Source: Daucus carota subsp. sativus
Taxonomy: Eukaryota; Streptophyta; Magnoliopsida; Apiales; Apiaceae
Length of the DNA: 64,000 nucleotides
NCBI RefSeq assembly: GCF_001625215.2
Contig: NC_030381.2
Location: 47,428,689 to 47,492,688 of the forward strand
Direction of reading: 5' to 3'
Position 1 is the first letter of the stretch, and every line of letters begins with the position of its first letter. The position numbers were made by a program, and so were the translations under genes. Under the pieces are notes generated by a model. That model did no database searches. It was given only the letters and a program-made list of their open reading frames with translations, and was not told the DNA's origin. Below are positions 28,201 through 38,971 of this stretch, piece by piece.

Positions 28201-29065
28201 TAGAAGAGTTAGATTGCATGGCATTAGGCATCGGATTTTTTGTTTCCATGGTCAGCATCTTTAATGATATCTTTCTTAGATAATCGGACTGAAATTGAAT
28301 AATTACACGATTTTAATAAACATATCATCACAGTAAAAACCATCTTTAGAAGTTACTATAAAGAAGAAAATATGACAAGATAACAGAGGAGTAAATGTAA
28401 TTTAACATCCATATTAAACACGCAATGCGCGGCTATACAACCTGGCTTGTTGCAGCAGTATAAATTTTCTCTTCAAATCTCACAGCAATTTTCTCGAGCT
28501 CTTGTAATCCCTCCTGTCCAGAAAATGGGAGATGCCTCTTCAAAGTGTCCATTCTACACATAAAACAATAAAAATATTACGGAGTCATAAGCCATAATAA
28601 TCAATAATATAGGTATGACAAATTCTAGAACCCTAATACATATGATATGACAATAGTATATTGCATAGAATCATGAAGCTATAATAATCAGTAATATATG
28701 TCTAACAAAACTTAAACTCCTCACGATGAGAATCTAGAGTCGAAAGGCTGTAATCAGAACTCCACAAAATAAAATTTATGACCAATATAACTAGAACTGA
28801 TTAAATTTACTTAATCCAAAATTTAACCAAGATACGATAATTTGTGTATACACGTTCATATTTCTTTTTTGGTAACATACACATTATATGTATATACATG
28901 TATCCACACAACCATACATAAAAGCTTAGTGAGTAATTGATATACATACATCTTGGTGACAATTCGTTGACGGGAATCAGCTTGCAGCTGACTCCGCCAA
29001 TCCCCGCCAGCATCCATAGCTGGTTCCCCACCACTTTGAGTAGGTCTCCAGTTGTTATTATCCAT
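19236..29065 (-). CDS. MED15A: Mediator of RNA polymerase II transcription subunit 15a
   Basis: A tail-module subunit of Mediator that receives signals from activators through its KIX domain and passes them to RNA polymerase II. Exons: 28950-29065, 28442-28553, 28174-28288, 26078-27460, 24257-24312, 23885-23959, 22275-23663, 21840-22184, 20359-20565, 20136-20224 and 19236-19440. All are GT-AG and phase-consistent, 4092 nt in total, about 1363 aa (Arabidopsis MED15a is of similar length). The start [10 protein letters not shown] leads into the KIX domain (about residues 23-112: [42 protein letters not shown]). Two large Gln-rich exons follow, with a conserved block [21 protein letters not shown] and [12 protein letters not shown] between them. 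The C-terminal exons carry [20 protein letters not shown] and [34 protein letters not shown] 5'-UTR intron is likely at 29071-29618. Confidence 0.95.
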
Positions 29066-29686
29066 CAACCCTAATTTTTTCAACGGAACATGAAGATCAT
29101 TTTAAATTGGAACACGTTTGACCAAGTCAGCATCTATTCCAAATTCACCACTAACCTCGAATTCACAGCATCTGTATCGTCAAATCCGATACAATTCTCT
29201 GTAAAGAAACTTGACTTTCAACCTTATCAAGCAAATTCAAGAAACCCAGGGTCACAAATTAGACCAAACACCAAAATTTAAGAATCACAAATCTTTGTAC
29301 ACATACAAGTAGATATAACAACAGATGAATCAAAACATACACATAAATAGCTGAAAACCTCAATTTCCCAGCTTCTAATTCACAAACCTGGATTTTCAGC
29401 TTCAATTTCTTCAAATTGCATACAATTCTCCACAAAAACCTAAAATTTTCGATTTCATCACAAAATCAAGAAATAAAAAAGACCCAAATCACCAAACAGC
29501 AAAAAAATCAAAACTTCATTCAATTCAACACAACACAACTTTGTGTATTATGTGTGAGTGTGAACAAATGAATTCAATCAGATATACAAAGATATGGAGA
29601 GAGGGAGAGAGAGATTACAGTGTATCAAAATCGAGAGAAATGCTGCCCAATGAGAAGAGATGCCTTTTGTGTGATTTGCTTATTAT

Positions 29687-29696
29687 TATATATAGG
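29687..29696 (-). promoter_or_regulatory. TATA box of MED15a
   Basis: Reading the minus strand, CCTATATATA lies about 70 bp upstream of the predicted 5'-UTR splice donor (ACACT|GTAATC at 29618/29619). The leader between them is rich in CT repeats. This places the transcription start near 29655. Confidence 0.5.
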
Positions 29697-30610
29697 CAGC
29701 TATTGGAAACTTTTTACCTGGTTCACAGGGGTTTGCTGTTAAAACTCTTTTTCACTGCTCCATGAATGAAAGTTAACTTCTTTTATCGATCTAGTTTATG
29801 AATATTTCTCTTCTTGTTGCTATTTGAGACAATAGGGATAATTAGCTCTACAAGAGCTATATTTTTTGTATGTGTTTTGTAATTTTGTTAAGTAAAATAA
29901 ATTTTTTAACCCGTTCAAATTATACATGTATACTAAATTTTTATAAAATATTATTAATTTGTTATGTCATGTAATTTTATTTTATTTTTGATGGATTATG
30001 TCAGGTAATTTAATGAAGGTATATATTTATTTCAGAAAAAAACTGACGTTCAATTATTATTATGAATTAATACATCAATAAATATATTTTATTACTTATG
30101 CTACCCATTATTACTTGTTACTTTGTTAGTATAAAGGATACATTAATACATGATAAATATATTTTTATCATTTATGCTGTCAATTATTACTTGTTAGTAT
30201 AGATGATGAATACATAATTACTACTATGTGATTATCCACGAGTGAATATAATGTTTCTACTACTATAAATGATGAATGTGTAATTATTATGTGATTATCC
30301 AGGAGTAAATAAAATGTTTGTGTTACTAATTGATCTTAGTTGTGAAAATATATTATCATAAAGTTTAGATCATTTATTATATTACTTATGGGAGTTTTAA
30401 TTGAATATATATATAATTATGCTATATTATTTTTTAGGAAAATGTTAGGGATCCTAGAAAATGTTCCCAATTTTTTTTCTCAAATCCAAATGACAATTAT
30501 GATTGGTTCCTCTCACACTAATAATAACAGGACCACATGAATCACCCAATTGAAAATAGCTATATGTATGCCACGTATTTGGTAAAAAATTTGGGAACAA
30601 ATTTTGAGAT

Positions 30611-30719
30611 ACATAATATTACCCCAACTTTTATAATATATATATATAAAATATACTCTCTATATCTCGTAGATTGTTTACATTTGGAATAGAGGGCTCG
30701 ATACGTATTTTAAGATTTT
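30611..30719. repeat. Direct repeat, copy 1 (MITE-like left half)
   Basis: Begins ACATAATATTACCCCAAC and ends GTATTTTAAGATTTT. It is identical to 31616-31724 except for one base (GGGCTC against GGACTC). The core CTCTCTATATCTCGTAGATTGTTTACATTTGG, read in pieces, resembles the left half of a Stowaway-type MITE. Confidence 0.85.
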
Positions 30720-31134
30720 CCACCCGTTCAATGTGTCATCTCTACTCTCTAGACATCTTGCATTATTTTCGGAAACATGCAATACTCTAAATTCCATTTT
30801 TTTTTTGAAACCCAATATTTCAACGAACACAATACTCTAAATTCACACCATCTTTGACGGGTAGAAATGTGGATGTTATGAGAACAGAATGGTATGTCAC
30901 AACAACGGAACACATCATTAATTTTTTTCCAATTTTTTTAATGTATCTCTTCAAATAATTCTAACTTTGAAAATTATAACGCGAGTTAAAATTTAAGACA
31001 AAGACATTAAATTATAACAGAGTTAAAGACATTGAGATGGCAAACAGGAGTGGGTCAAAACAGGTTTTGTAAAAACCAAACCCGAATCAGATTTTATATA
31101 TATTGTAAACTCGAACCCGAAAAAAACGGAAATG

Positions 31135-31330
31135 GGGTTTGGGTTCGAGTTCGGGTTCGGTTTGAAACGGGTGTCGGGTTTTCAAGTCGGGTTTGGGTTC
31201 GATTTGAAACGGGTTTCGGGTTTTCGAGTCGGGTTCGAAACGGTATGACATAAACCCTACCCCGACCCAAAAATAGTTCGGGTTTAAAAATTAAACCCAA
31301 CTCCGAAATATTCGGGTTCACTAAAATCCA
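31135..31330. repeat. GGGTTCGG-rich degenerate simple repeat
   Basis: Variants of GGGTTCGGGTT and GGGTTTCGGGTTTTCGAGTCG recur many times over about 200 bp. The pattern is degenerate and is not the telomeric TTTAGGG repeat. A Pro/Thr-Arg-rich minus-strand frame over it is a by-product. Confidence 0.7.
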
Positions 31331-31587
31331 ATCGGATCGGTACAAATTGGCATCTCTAACAAGACAATTGTCTTTTTTTTTTTCAAAACAAACTTCTGAA
31401 TACAGCCCTTCGTATATGCCTTCATGGACTATAAGCCCCGAACCCCAGCTTTGTACATTTTGTAAATATTTATTGTTCACTATAAAACCCATTCATTTGG
31501 ACATACTAAATAAACAAATGTGTTTATTAAATTTAACGATATCTAAGATAATTCAGTAATTTTTAAATATAAAAATCAAAAACTAGA

Positions 31588-31615
31588 ACCATGCGGAGCG
31601 GGCAATAATCCTAGT
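31588..31615 (+). mobile_element. Helitron-like 3' terminus
   Basis: ACCATGCGGAGCGGGC followed by AATAATCCTAGT resembles plant Helitron ends, which have a short GC-rich hairpin a few bases before CTAG, inserted before T. The stem is decayed. The same end with few changes is found at 63730-63756. I could not place the 5' TC terminus. Confidence 0.45.
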
Positions 31616-31724
31616 ACATAATATTACCCCAACTTTTATAATATATATATATAAAATATACTCTCTATATCTCGTAGATTGTTTACATTTGGAATAGAGG
31701 ACTCGATACGTATTTTAAGATTTT
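31616..31724. repeat. Direct repeat, copy 2, directly after Helitron-like CTAG/T
   Basis: The second copy of the 109-bp repeat at 30611-30719, offset by 1005 bp, with one mismatch. It starts immediately after the CTAGT of the Helitron-like terminus. Confidence 0.85.
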
Positions 31725-32393
31725 ATAAGATATAGTTTCATAAATTATTTTAATTTTAACATAATTTAATTTTCATTTCCGTTTTTTTATCATAGCAGAA
31801 AAAAATATGTATGCTTAATTTTATTATATTGTTGCCGAGATTTAAATATTAAATCGTTAGTGGTAGTTAAAATATCAAAAATAACAAAGAATTTTAATCA
31901 TACTAGATCTATCAGTTATGATGTATTTGAAATGCATTTTGTTATAAAGTATAGTTTCATAAATTATTTTATTTTTCTGTCTTTTGTATAAAAAATTTAA
32001 TATTTGAACTTTTATTTAAAAAAAGAAAATTTTGAATCCTCCGTGTCTCATTTAAATTTTGTTTCTGCAAATCACATTGACAATACAATCATAGCCAGAA
32101 CCATGATAACTATTGTCACCCCCACTATATTTAGTTCACATGGTCATTTGCATTTTATAATCGCCCCACCCCATTCAGAGGGCCAAATTCGACGTACCAC
32201 ATTTTTTTCTCTACCGTAGATCAAAATCAATCCGAATATTCATGAAAATAAAACCAAATTTAAACAGTGCGACGGCTTTCAGTATTAGACCAATCAACTA
32301 TTGATCATATAGAACAATAAAAATCACAGTTCTTCAAATTCCAAGCATTCTCTAACATAAGGCGTGACATGAAACATGAATAAAAACTAATCA

Positions 32394-35035
32394 TTAAAAG
32401 TCAGAATCTTTGGTACTTATTAAAGAAAAATCACTATCACCAACCAAGCCCCGAGGATCATTTTGCTCCAGTATGATAGAACAATACCCCGATCCACTAT
32501 TACAAGTACTGCAGGAGTTGCTCAAAAAATCAGTGCAAGTCAACTTTATGAAGAAAAGGTACAATGAATCAAAGTTTCACAAGAGACACGAGCAAAGAGC
32601 CAAGTTATATGATACCTTATAATATATAATACAGTCTAATAGAATCAATTTGGCATAATGTTTCAACACTATGTTACTTCCGCACATGTGTTACAGTAAA
32701 AAGTTTTTACAGCTTTTGAAATATATTTTGCGTTTTTTCTGATATTTTGCCAGTGCTCAAAAGTTTTAGAGTGAAATACACATAACAGAAATTATTTCAT
32801 GAAATGGAAACAACCTACATAGAAAATTAAGGAACTAAGCTAAGGGAAAACTATTGAATTTGTTTTCACAATGGAAACAAGATATACAATATAAAAGTGA
32901 GAGGACCATGTTATTACCTGTACAGGGGTGAGAGGTCCAGGATTACAGACCTCCCCGTCATCCAACTCCGTAGCGAAATCTGAAATAAAAAAGAAATATA
33001 TTCAGCCTGTATAACTTTGTACTAACTAGAAATTTTGAAGGTTAACATGTTCCCAATCACCAAACTATAGAGATCTGCTGGCCCTAAGAATTAGGAATGA
33101 ACAATAATCGAGCATGAGCAACAGTGATCTGACGAATCAGCCCAGCCTAAAATGTTAAAGGTTTGCAAGTTCTAAGGCTTTGGAAGGTAGGAGAAAAGCT
33201 AATGACATGTTCGACAATTACTCTACCAAGTGTCAGGCTTTTATCTAACTCTAAGATACTTATTATAATTCAGAATCAAATAAAGATAGAAAACAAGAAC
33301 ATGTGTGCTACATAACACAGCTAATAGTGCATTATCAGATTACACGGTCGTGAAAGTACCTGGATTAGGAGGATTCTGGCCATGATTAGCAGAGTTAAAC
33401 TGCACAACATTAGGCAACGGGTTTTTTGTCTCCATTGTCAGCATCTTTAAAGATATCTTTCTCAAATAATCAGACTGCAAGTTAGTAATTGCTAGATATT
33501 AATAAAAAAATAAGGACCGAGTAGGAACACTATCAATAACCACCAAATTAAATAATAAGTAAAACACAGCAGAAGACACACACCTACATAAACATGATAC
33601 ACAGATGATTAATGGTCATAATTTTAAATTGAACACATGATTTACTGCAACATAACCTGGCTTGTTATGTTCAGGGTATTATGTTCTATGCTTGCCGTAG
33701 GGTCTTCTGAAGAGCTGGGCTTATTCTGGATTGTAAAAGCCAGCTCTTGTTTCGGATTTTTATTTTAATATTATTGGTTTATCAAAAAAAAAAACCTGGC
33801 TTGTTGCGGCATCATAAATCTTCTGTTCAAATCTCACAGCAATTTTCTCAAGTTCTTGTAATCCCTCTTCTCCAGAGAAAGGGAGATGCCTCTTCAAAGT
33901 GTCCAGTCTACACATAAAATTATTTATAGAATAAAGGTCAACTGCTCAGCAACAAAATGAAATTAAGAATAGAGGTCTCCCAGTACTTAATTTCTCGTAC
34001 ATGGCTCATTACACAGAATAAGAATCTTCAGTTGAAAGGGTGAGAGAATATATCAAGGAGGATAAAGGAGACAACAAATTCTTTAAAAACATCGAATGGA
34101 AGCACAAAATGTCAGCTGTAATCTTAAACACCATTAAAAAAGTGAGAATGATGCTTACACTGTACCGCAAAAAATTTAATGACCAGAAAAACCAAGACCA
34201 TCTATCAACAAATGCCTAACAAATGTCGCTTCCAAATATCGTGAACACCAAAACCAAGTAGTTTGCTTTTAAAAAAGACCACACTAGTTTGACCACCACA
34301 TTTAAAAGAATTCACATAAAATACAGCCTGAGCTCCTCAAACACATTACACACTTTAAAATAATCAGAGACAAACGATTAGTAACGGAATAAATATTAAA
34401 TTCATAACTCGTTTGTTCAAATATATCAAATTAGTCACTCATTTCAAAATTGATTCAACTTGGTCACCACTTTTAAAATATATATCAACTTGGTCATTAC
34501 AAATTTATAATTTTGTATCAATTTAGTCATTGACAGATGGTTTACTTGATAAAATAATTTAAAATTAGTAACCAAATTGAGTCAATTTGAAACGAGCGAC
34601 TACTTTGATATATCTGAACCAAACAAGTAATGAATGTGATATATACCTCACTTAGTATTCAACTACAAGAATAACACCAGAAGTTTTATTGCATAGCAAG
34701 CAGTATACCTCCATCATATAGCCCAACATATGGAAGGAGATAGACAATCTATCCTTGAATAAAACAGATTGTAACTAATATATTTAATGTCGACCACGTA
34801 AAATATCAATATTAAAACCATAACACTCGTAAGGCCGCAATTCAGTAATCCTACAAGATAGATTCTTGAAATTGTACTTAACCAAAACAAGAATCAAAAG
34901 ATAACAACAATGCACATACATCTTGATGATAATTCTTCTGCGAGAATCAGCTTGCAACTGACTCTTCCATCCAGTTGGAGCATCGATAACCACGGGTTCA
35001 TCGAGCTGAGAAGAGCTCCTGTTGTTACTATCCAT
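32394..35035 (-). CDS. KIX-only MED15-like paralogue
   Basis: Exons: 34920-35035, 33796-33907, 33360-33474, 32918-32979 and, less surely, 32394-32543. The first three have exactly the lengths of MED15a exons 1-3 (116, 112 and 115 nt), the same phases and closely similar protein: [39 protein letters not shown] and [19 protein letters not shown]. After NPPNPG the frame leaves MED15 and continues in a small exon DFATELDDGEVCNPGPLTPVQ (written here from 32979 down), then an exon encoding about 49 residues ending in TAA. The predicted protein is about 184 aa and lacks the Gln-rich and C-terminal regions that join Mediator. A 5'-UTR intron (35042-35312) matches that of MED15a and a TATA-like TTATATACC lies at 35389-35396. 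No frame break is seen in the KIX part. It may be a working KIX protein, possibly a competitor of MED15a; exon 5 needs transcript support. Confidence 0.72.
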
Positions 35036-36824
35036 CAAAACCTAACAGAACCAAAATTAAAATAACAAAAAGACCCACATGATCATCAGATCAAATTAGC
35101 AAAAAAGACCCACCAAACCAAAATTTCACAGCTACAATTAGTCTATAATCACACAAAATTCTCAACATAAAAAACCCAACTTTTACCTTTAGCAACTAAT
35201 TGAAACAATAATTACAAACAGCAAAAACCCACAAACAAAATTGAATAATACAAGATACTCAGATAAATAAATTACAAGAAAATGAATGAAATGAGAGAAA
35301 TAGAGAAATTACCGTGGGAGATCGAAAGGGGGTTTGCTTGCAAGCTAAGGAGAAGGGAGACTTGTGGGTCTTTGTGTATGATGAGGGGTATATAATTGAT
35401 TAATTGGTGTAGCACCTTGAAAGAATTTACTTATACACACACTTTCATTTTTGTTAATTAAGTAGGATATATTAGGCCGGCCACAGTTGATTAAAGAATG
35501 CAACAGCCAATGAAAGTGCTGCTAGTCATCTCACACGCTGAGTCGGCGACTTGGAGCATGTGATCCTATTACGGAGAGTTTCGTTAAAGATATCCGGAAG
35601 GTTTATTATATCTAAAATTTAACACTTTTTTATTAATATTATAATATAATATTAATGAATTGAATTTCAATTAAATTATATTAATCGAATGATTATAACT
35701 TTTACAATTAATTATCTATTTATATATATTTTTCTATTATTAATACGTGATAATTTATTATTCAATTAATTTTAAATCAGATTTTTCATATTTTGTATAT
35801 CGTCCTATGTATAAAAATAGATATTTGTCATGTAACAGATCAAAGATAGAATAGATTACGTAACGGTTCGCGTTTTATGCGTAGGTTCTTGTTAAAAAAG
35901 ATATTCAAAATTGTATATTTATAATTTTATTTTTAGCATAATTATAATTTTTTTATAAAATATTATATGATAATGTATTGTCATGAATGTTTTTAGTATA
36001 TGAAACTGTTCAATAATATAAGAAGACTTTTAATTTTAAAGAAGAATACCAAATCAAAAAATATAACCAAAATTTTGTACTACAAATTATATACGAGTTT
36101 ACGAGGAAAGTGCTTATTTGCTACTTATCTCCGCTCCACAATTTTTCTTCTTGGAAAAATTATAAAGTGTAGAAAGGGTGAAATGATGAGATAATTAATA
36201 TTTAACTAATACATTGTGATTAATCAATCAAAATTTTAGAAAATGCAGGATTATTTTTAAAATATTTTAGAAGATCCATGTCCGTAAAACGATACCTAAA
36301 TCAACATCAAAACTGAATCCTTGCATAATCAAAAATTTTCGAAAAACCCCAACATCATTTTAACTATCGAATAATGGCAATAAAGATTCATGATACTAGC
36401 GAAGGAAAAAACTAGAAATTTTTGAGCAAAAAGTAAATAGCTGATGATAATTGATACAGATACAAGAGAGTAAATGTGATCCATGGCTAATCGGGCTTCG
36501 AGGGTGGAGAATGCCCACCTCGACTTTGCATTATGTACTTTTGAACAATTTGCATGATTAATAAATTTTAATTCTTTACAAAAAATAGTGTTGTTTTATA
36601 GTAAGATAGAATTTTGATCATATTTTAGATACACAATACTACATTATAATATAAATAAAACAATGAAAGTTTTTAATATGAGTTGTTGAAAACCATTATT
36701 TTAAAATTTATTATTTCACGAGTTTAACAATATCAACATAAAAAAATAGTACATCATCACGACAAAAAAAAAATTATAGAATATTATAAGGCTAAGAGTT
36801 TTAATTTTAACTATAAGATATATA

Positions 36825-37104
36825 GGGCCGTTTGGGTTAGATTAAAAGAAGTGACTTCTTACTTAAACTAAAGAAGTGCAGTAAAAGTGAGAAATAAATA
36901 AGTTAATAAAGTGTTTGGAAAAGAAGTAGAAGCTATGAGAGAGAAGCTCATTCTCAACTTCTTAAAAATGCTTCTACTTATATGGGTCAAGAGAAGCAGA
37001 AGTCAGAAGCAGAAGATCATTCTCAACTTCTTAAAAATGTTTCTACTTATATGGATCAAGAGAAATAGAAGTCAGAAGCTGCTTCTGTCTGCCAAACAGC
37101 CCCC
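36825..37104. mobile_element. MITE with GGGCCGTTTGGG / CCAAACAGCCCCC ends
   Basis: The ends are inverted copies over about 12 bp. The interior contains a direct repeat of about 60 bp (both copies include CTCATTCTCAACTTCTTAAAAATG-like sequence and ATGG-TCAAGAGAA). A 70-codon frame across it reflects this repeat. Target duplication is unclear. Confidence 0.6.
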
Positions 37105-37162
37105 ACAGTGTTTCGGAGTTTGATTGTGTCAGGTGATGATTCTTTAATTGGCATAAGATATA

Positions 37163-37371
37163 CTCCTCCGTCCCTCCCACATATTTTGAGACTCTTGTAA
37201 AATATGATTTTATAATTTTTTTTAAAATTTTCTTTTCTTAAATAAAAGTTTAAACATTAAACCTTTATTCATAGAAAAAAAATATTAAAAAAACATATTA
37301 TGAAACTATATTTTAAATGAGCGTGGAAAAACGTGTCAAAAAGTAACTTAAAAAAATGAGGATAGATAGAG
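37163..37371. mobile_element. Decayed Stowaway MITE, TSD TA
   Basis: The left end CTCCTCCGTCCCTCCCACAT is preceded by TA (37161-37162); the right end ATGAGGATAGATAGAG is a mutated inverted copy followed by TA (37372-37373). Confidence 0.55.
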
Positions 37372-38074
37372 TATTCAAAAATTATTAAGGGAAAGTTGTT
37401 TTTTTTTTTGTCAGGGAAGGGAAAGTTGTTTGAAAAGCAAAAGCTAATTAATTTATTTTTGATTTTTGATTTATAAAGAAGAATTAAGTGGAGCTAGCGG
37501 GTTTTTATATTATAAAATCTTACTATTTTTTGTAAATTTTAGATTATAAAAAGTTGAAAGAGACGATACATAGTTCTTTAAGCCACCTATAACATTTTAT
37601 CCCTCAAGTCCTGCATTCATTTATGTTTTCTAATACAGTTCTGTAAATTAGGATTCGGTAAAATATAGATTTTGAATTATATTAAAAGAAAAATACAAAA
37701 TAATATTGTAATTTTTATTTTTTTCAGAAATAATTTCTTTTAAACTATTATATTTTACAAGAATTATAAAATATGTGTCGTAAATTTTTTTATAAAAATG
37801 AATGAAGAACAGGAGCATGTTATTGTTATATTTATAAACTCCAAAGTTATAATAAAACGAATACTACAACTTAGGAAGGAGTAGTATAAACTGGGAAGTC
37901 TCAACACCAAAGTCTTCAGTCTGACATCACCATTTGTCCCTTGTCCGGTTGTCCCTGAGTAGTCAGCATACTCTGACCGACTAGTGAGGATACTATATTC
38001 ATATGACACGTAGTCATATAAAATATACTCCCTCCGTCCCGGCTAACAGTATATATCGGGAGACCGGACGTGGC

Positions 38075-38465
38075 CAGTGGCGGAACTAAAAATTCATGTA
38101 ATGGGGCGTCATATAAATAACATAATATTATAATGGTCATTAAATTTCTGATCGGAGCTTCCGGAGAATGGTGTTTTGTTTGCTAGGCGAGATGGGGAGT
38201 ATCCTTACTCTGTTTCTTAACTCTATTTCTTGACTTTATGTTTTAGTGCGTGTATTTCTTTCTTCTGTTTTAAGTGAACTTGCTGGGTGGGCCTGGGCTA
38301 TTTTAACCTATGGACTTAGGAAATTTATGTGTACAAAAGTTTTGATTTTATAATTTAAGCAGGGGCAGCCAGATCAATCAACAAAATGAAGCCTGTAAAA
38401 TATTTTTACATACTAGTTAAGCATGGGCAATGGACCCCCCAGTCTCACTGCTCCTTCCGCCACTG
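38075..38465. mobile_element. Non-autonomous hAT element, 391 bp, with perfect 8-bp TSD
   Basis: The ends CAGTGGCGGAAC and CTTCCGCCACTG are inverted repeats, and GACGTGGC flanks both sides exactly (38067-38074 and 38466-38473), as expected for hAT insertion. The interior is non-coding. The terminal sequence is the same as that of the hAT element at 47616-48757. It lies beside a truncated Stowaway end (CTCCCTCCGTCCC at 38028). Confidence 0.85.
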
Positions 38466-38564
38466 GACGTGGCATGGATTTTAATATTTTATTTTGAAAT
38501 AAGTTGTAAAATTATGTTTTAGACGAGTAAGAGTCTAAATAACGTGTTAGAGTAAAAAGAAATA

Positions 38565-38845
38565 CTCCCTCCGTCCCACCCATTTCTTTACACTTTCTTT
38601 TTTTGGGTGTCCCATCTATTTCTTTACATTTCAAAACTTACCAAAAATAGTCAATGGGTCCCACCACTTCTTCACTTTTCTTTCCTTTTCACACTACTTT
38701 TACTCCACTATCTTCATTTTATACATTAAAAATCAATGGGTCCCACCACTTCATCCACTTTTTTTTCTTTTTTCCACTACTTTATATATATTTCTTGACC
38801 TCCGTGCCCAACCCATTTGATAAGAAATGGGAGGGACGGAGTGAG
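38565..38845. mobile_element. Stowaway MITE next to the BBE-like gene 1 promoter, TSD TA
   Basis: The left end CTCCCTCCGTCCCACCCATT and the right end AATGGGAGGGACGGAGTGAG are inverted repeats flanked by TA (38563-38564 and 38846-38847). The right boundary lies 126 bp before the start codon of the BBE-like gene. Confidence 0.82.
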
Positions 38846-38851
38846 TATATA
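38846..38851 (+). promoter_or_regulatory. Candidate TATA box of BBE-like gene 1 at a MITE border
   Basis: TATATA begins exactly at the TA target duplication on the right side of the Stowaway element. It is about 120 bp upstream of the ATG, a plausible core-promoter position. Other AT-rich sequences nearby could serve instead. Confidence 0.4.
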
Positions 38852-38971
38852 CAATTGAATGGGACTCGGAACGAGTAATATAATACTGTAAGCATGTAGA
38901 ACAGATTGTTCCTGCCACTTAATAAACAAACAAAACCAAATTGAAGAACCCCCTTTCTCCAACTATCAGCA

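Larger units (their letters stand above)
29760..32393. other. Transposon-rich spacer between MED15a and the KIX-only paralogue
   Basis: AT-rich DNA without a convincing gene. It holds a 109-bp direct repeat (30611-30719 and 31616-31724), a GGGTTCGG-rich stretch at about 31135-31330 and a Helitron-like 3' terminus at 31588-31615. The reading frames across the GGGTTC stretch come from the simple repeat and are not taken as genes. Confidence 0.6.
35313..38971. other. Intergenic region upstream of BBE-like gene 1, rich in MITEs
   Basis: The left end holds the promoter and 5' leader of the KIX-only gene. The remainder is AT-rich and carries at least five inverted-repeat elements (36825-37104, 37163-37371, a truncated Stowaway end at 38028, 38075-38465 and 38565-38845). 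The BBE-like promoter lies at the extreme right. No protein-coding gene was recognised. Confidence 0.65.

Noticed and set aside
31135..31330. Interstitial telomeric repeat
   Set aside because: The unit is a GGGTTCGG/GGGTTTCGGG mixture, not TTTAGGG arrays.
31094..31492. Minus-strand frame of 132 codons rich in Arg/Thr/Pro
   Set aside because: Most of it is the translation of the GGGTTCGG simple repeat.
32410..32622. Plus-strand frame of 70 codons
   Set aside because: It is antisense to the proposed last exon of the KIX-only gene and matches nothing known to me.
36911..37123. Small repeat protein of 70 codons
   Set aside because: The frame lies inside a MITE and its internal repeat is the element's own direct repeat.
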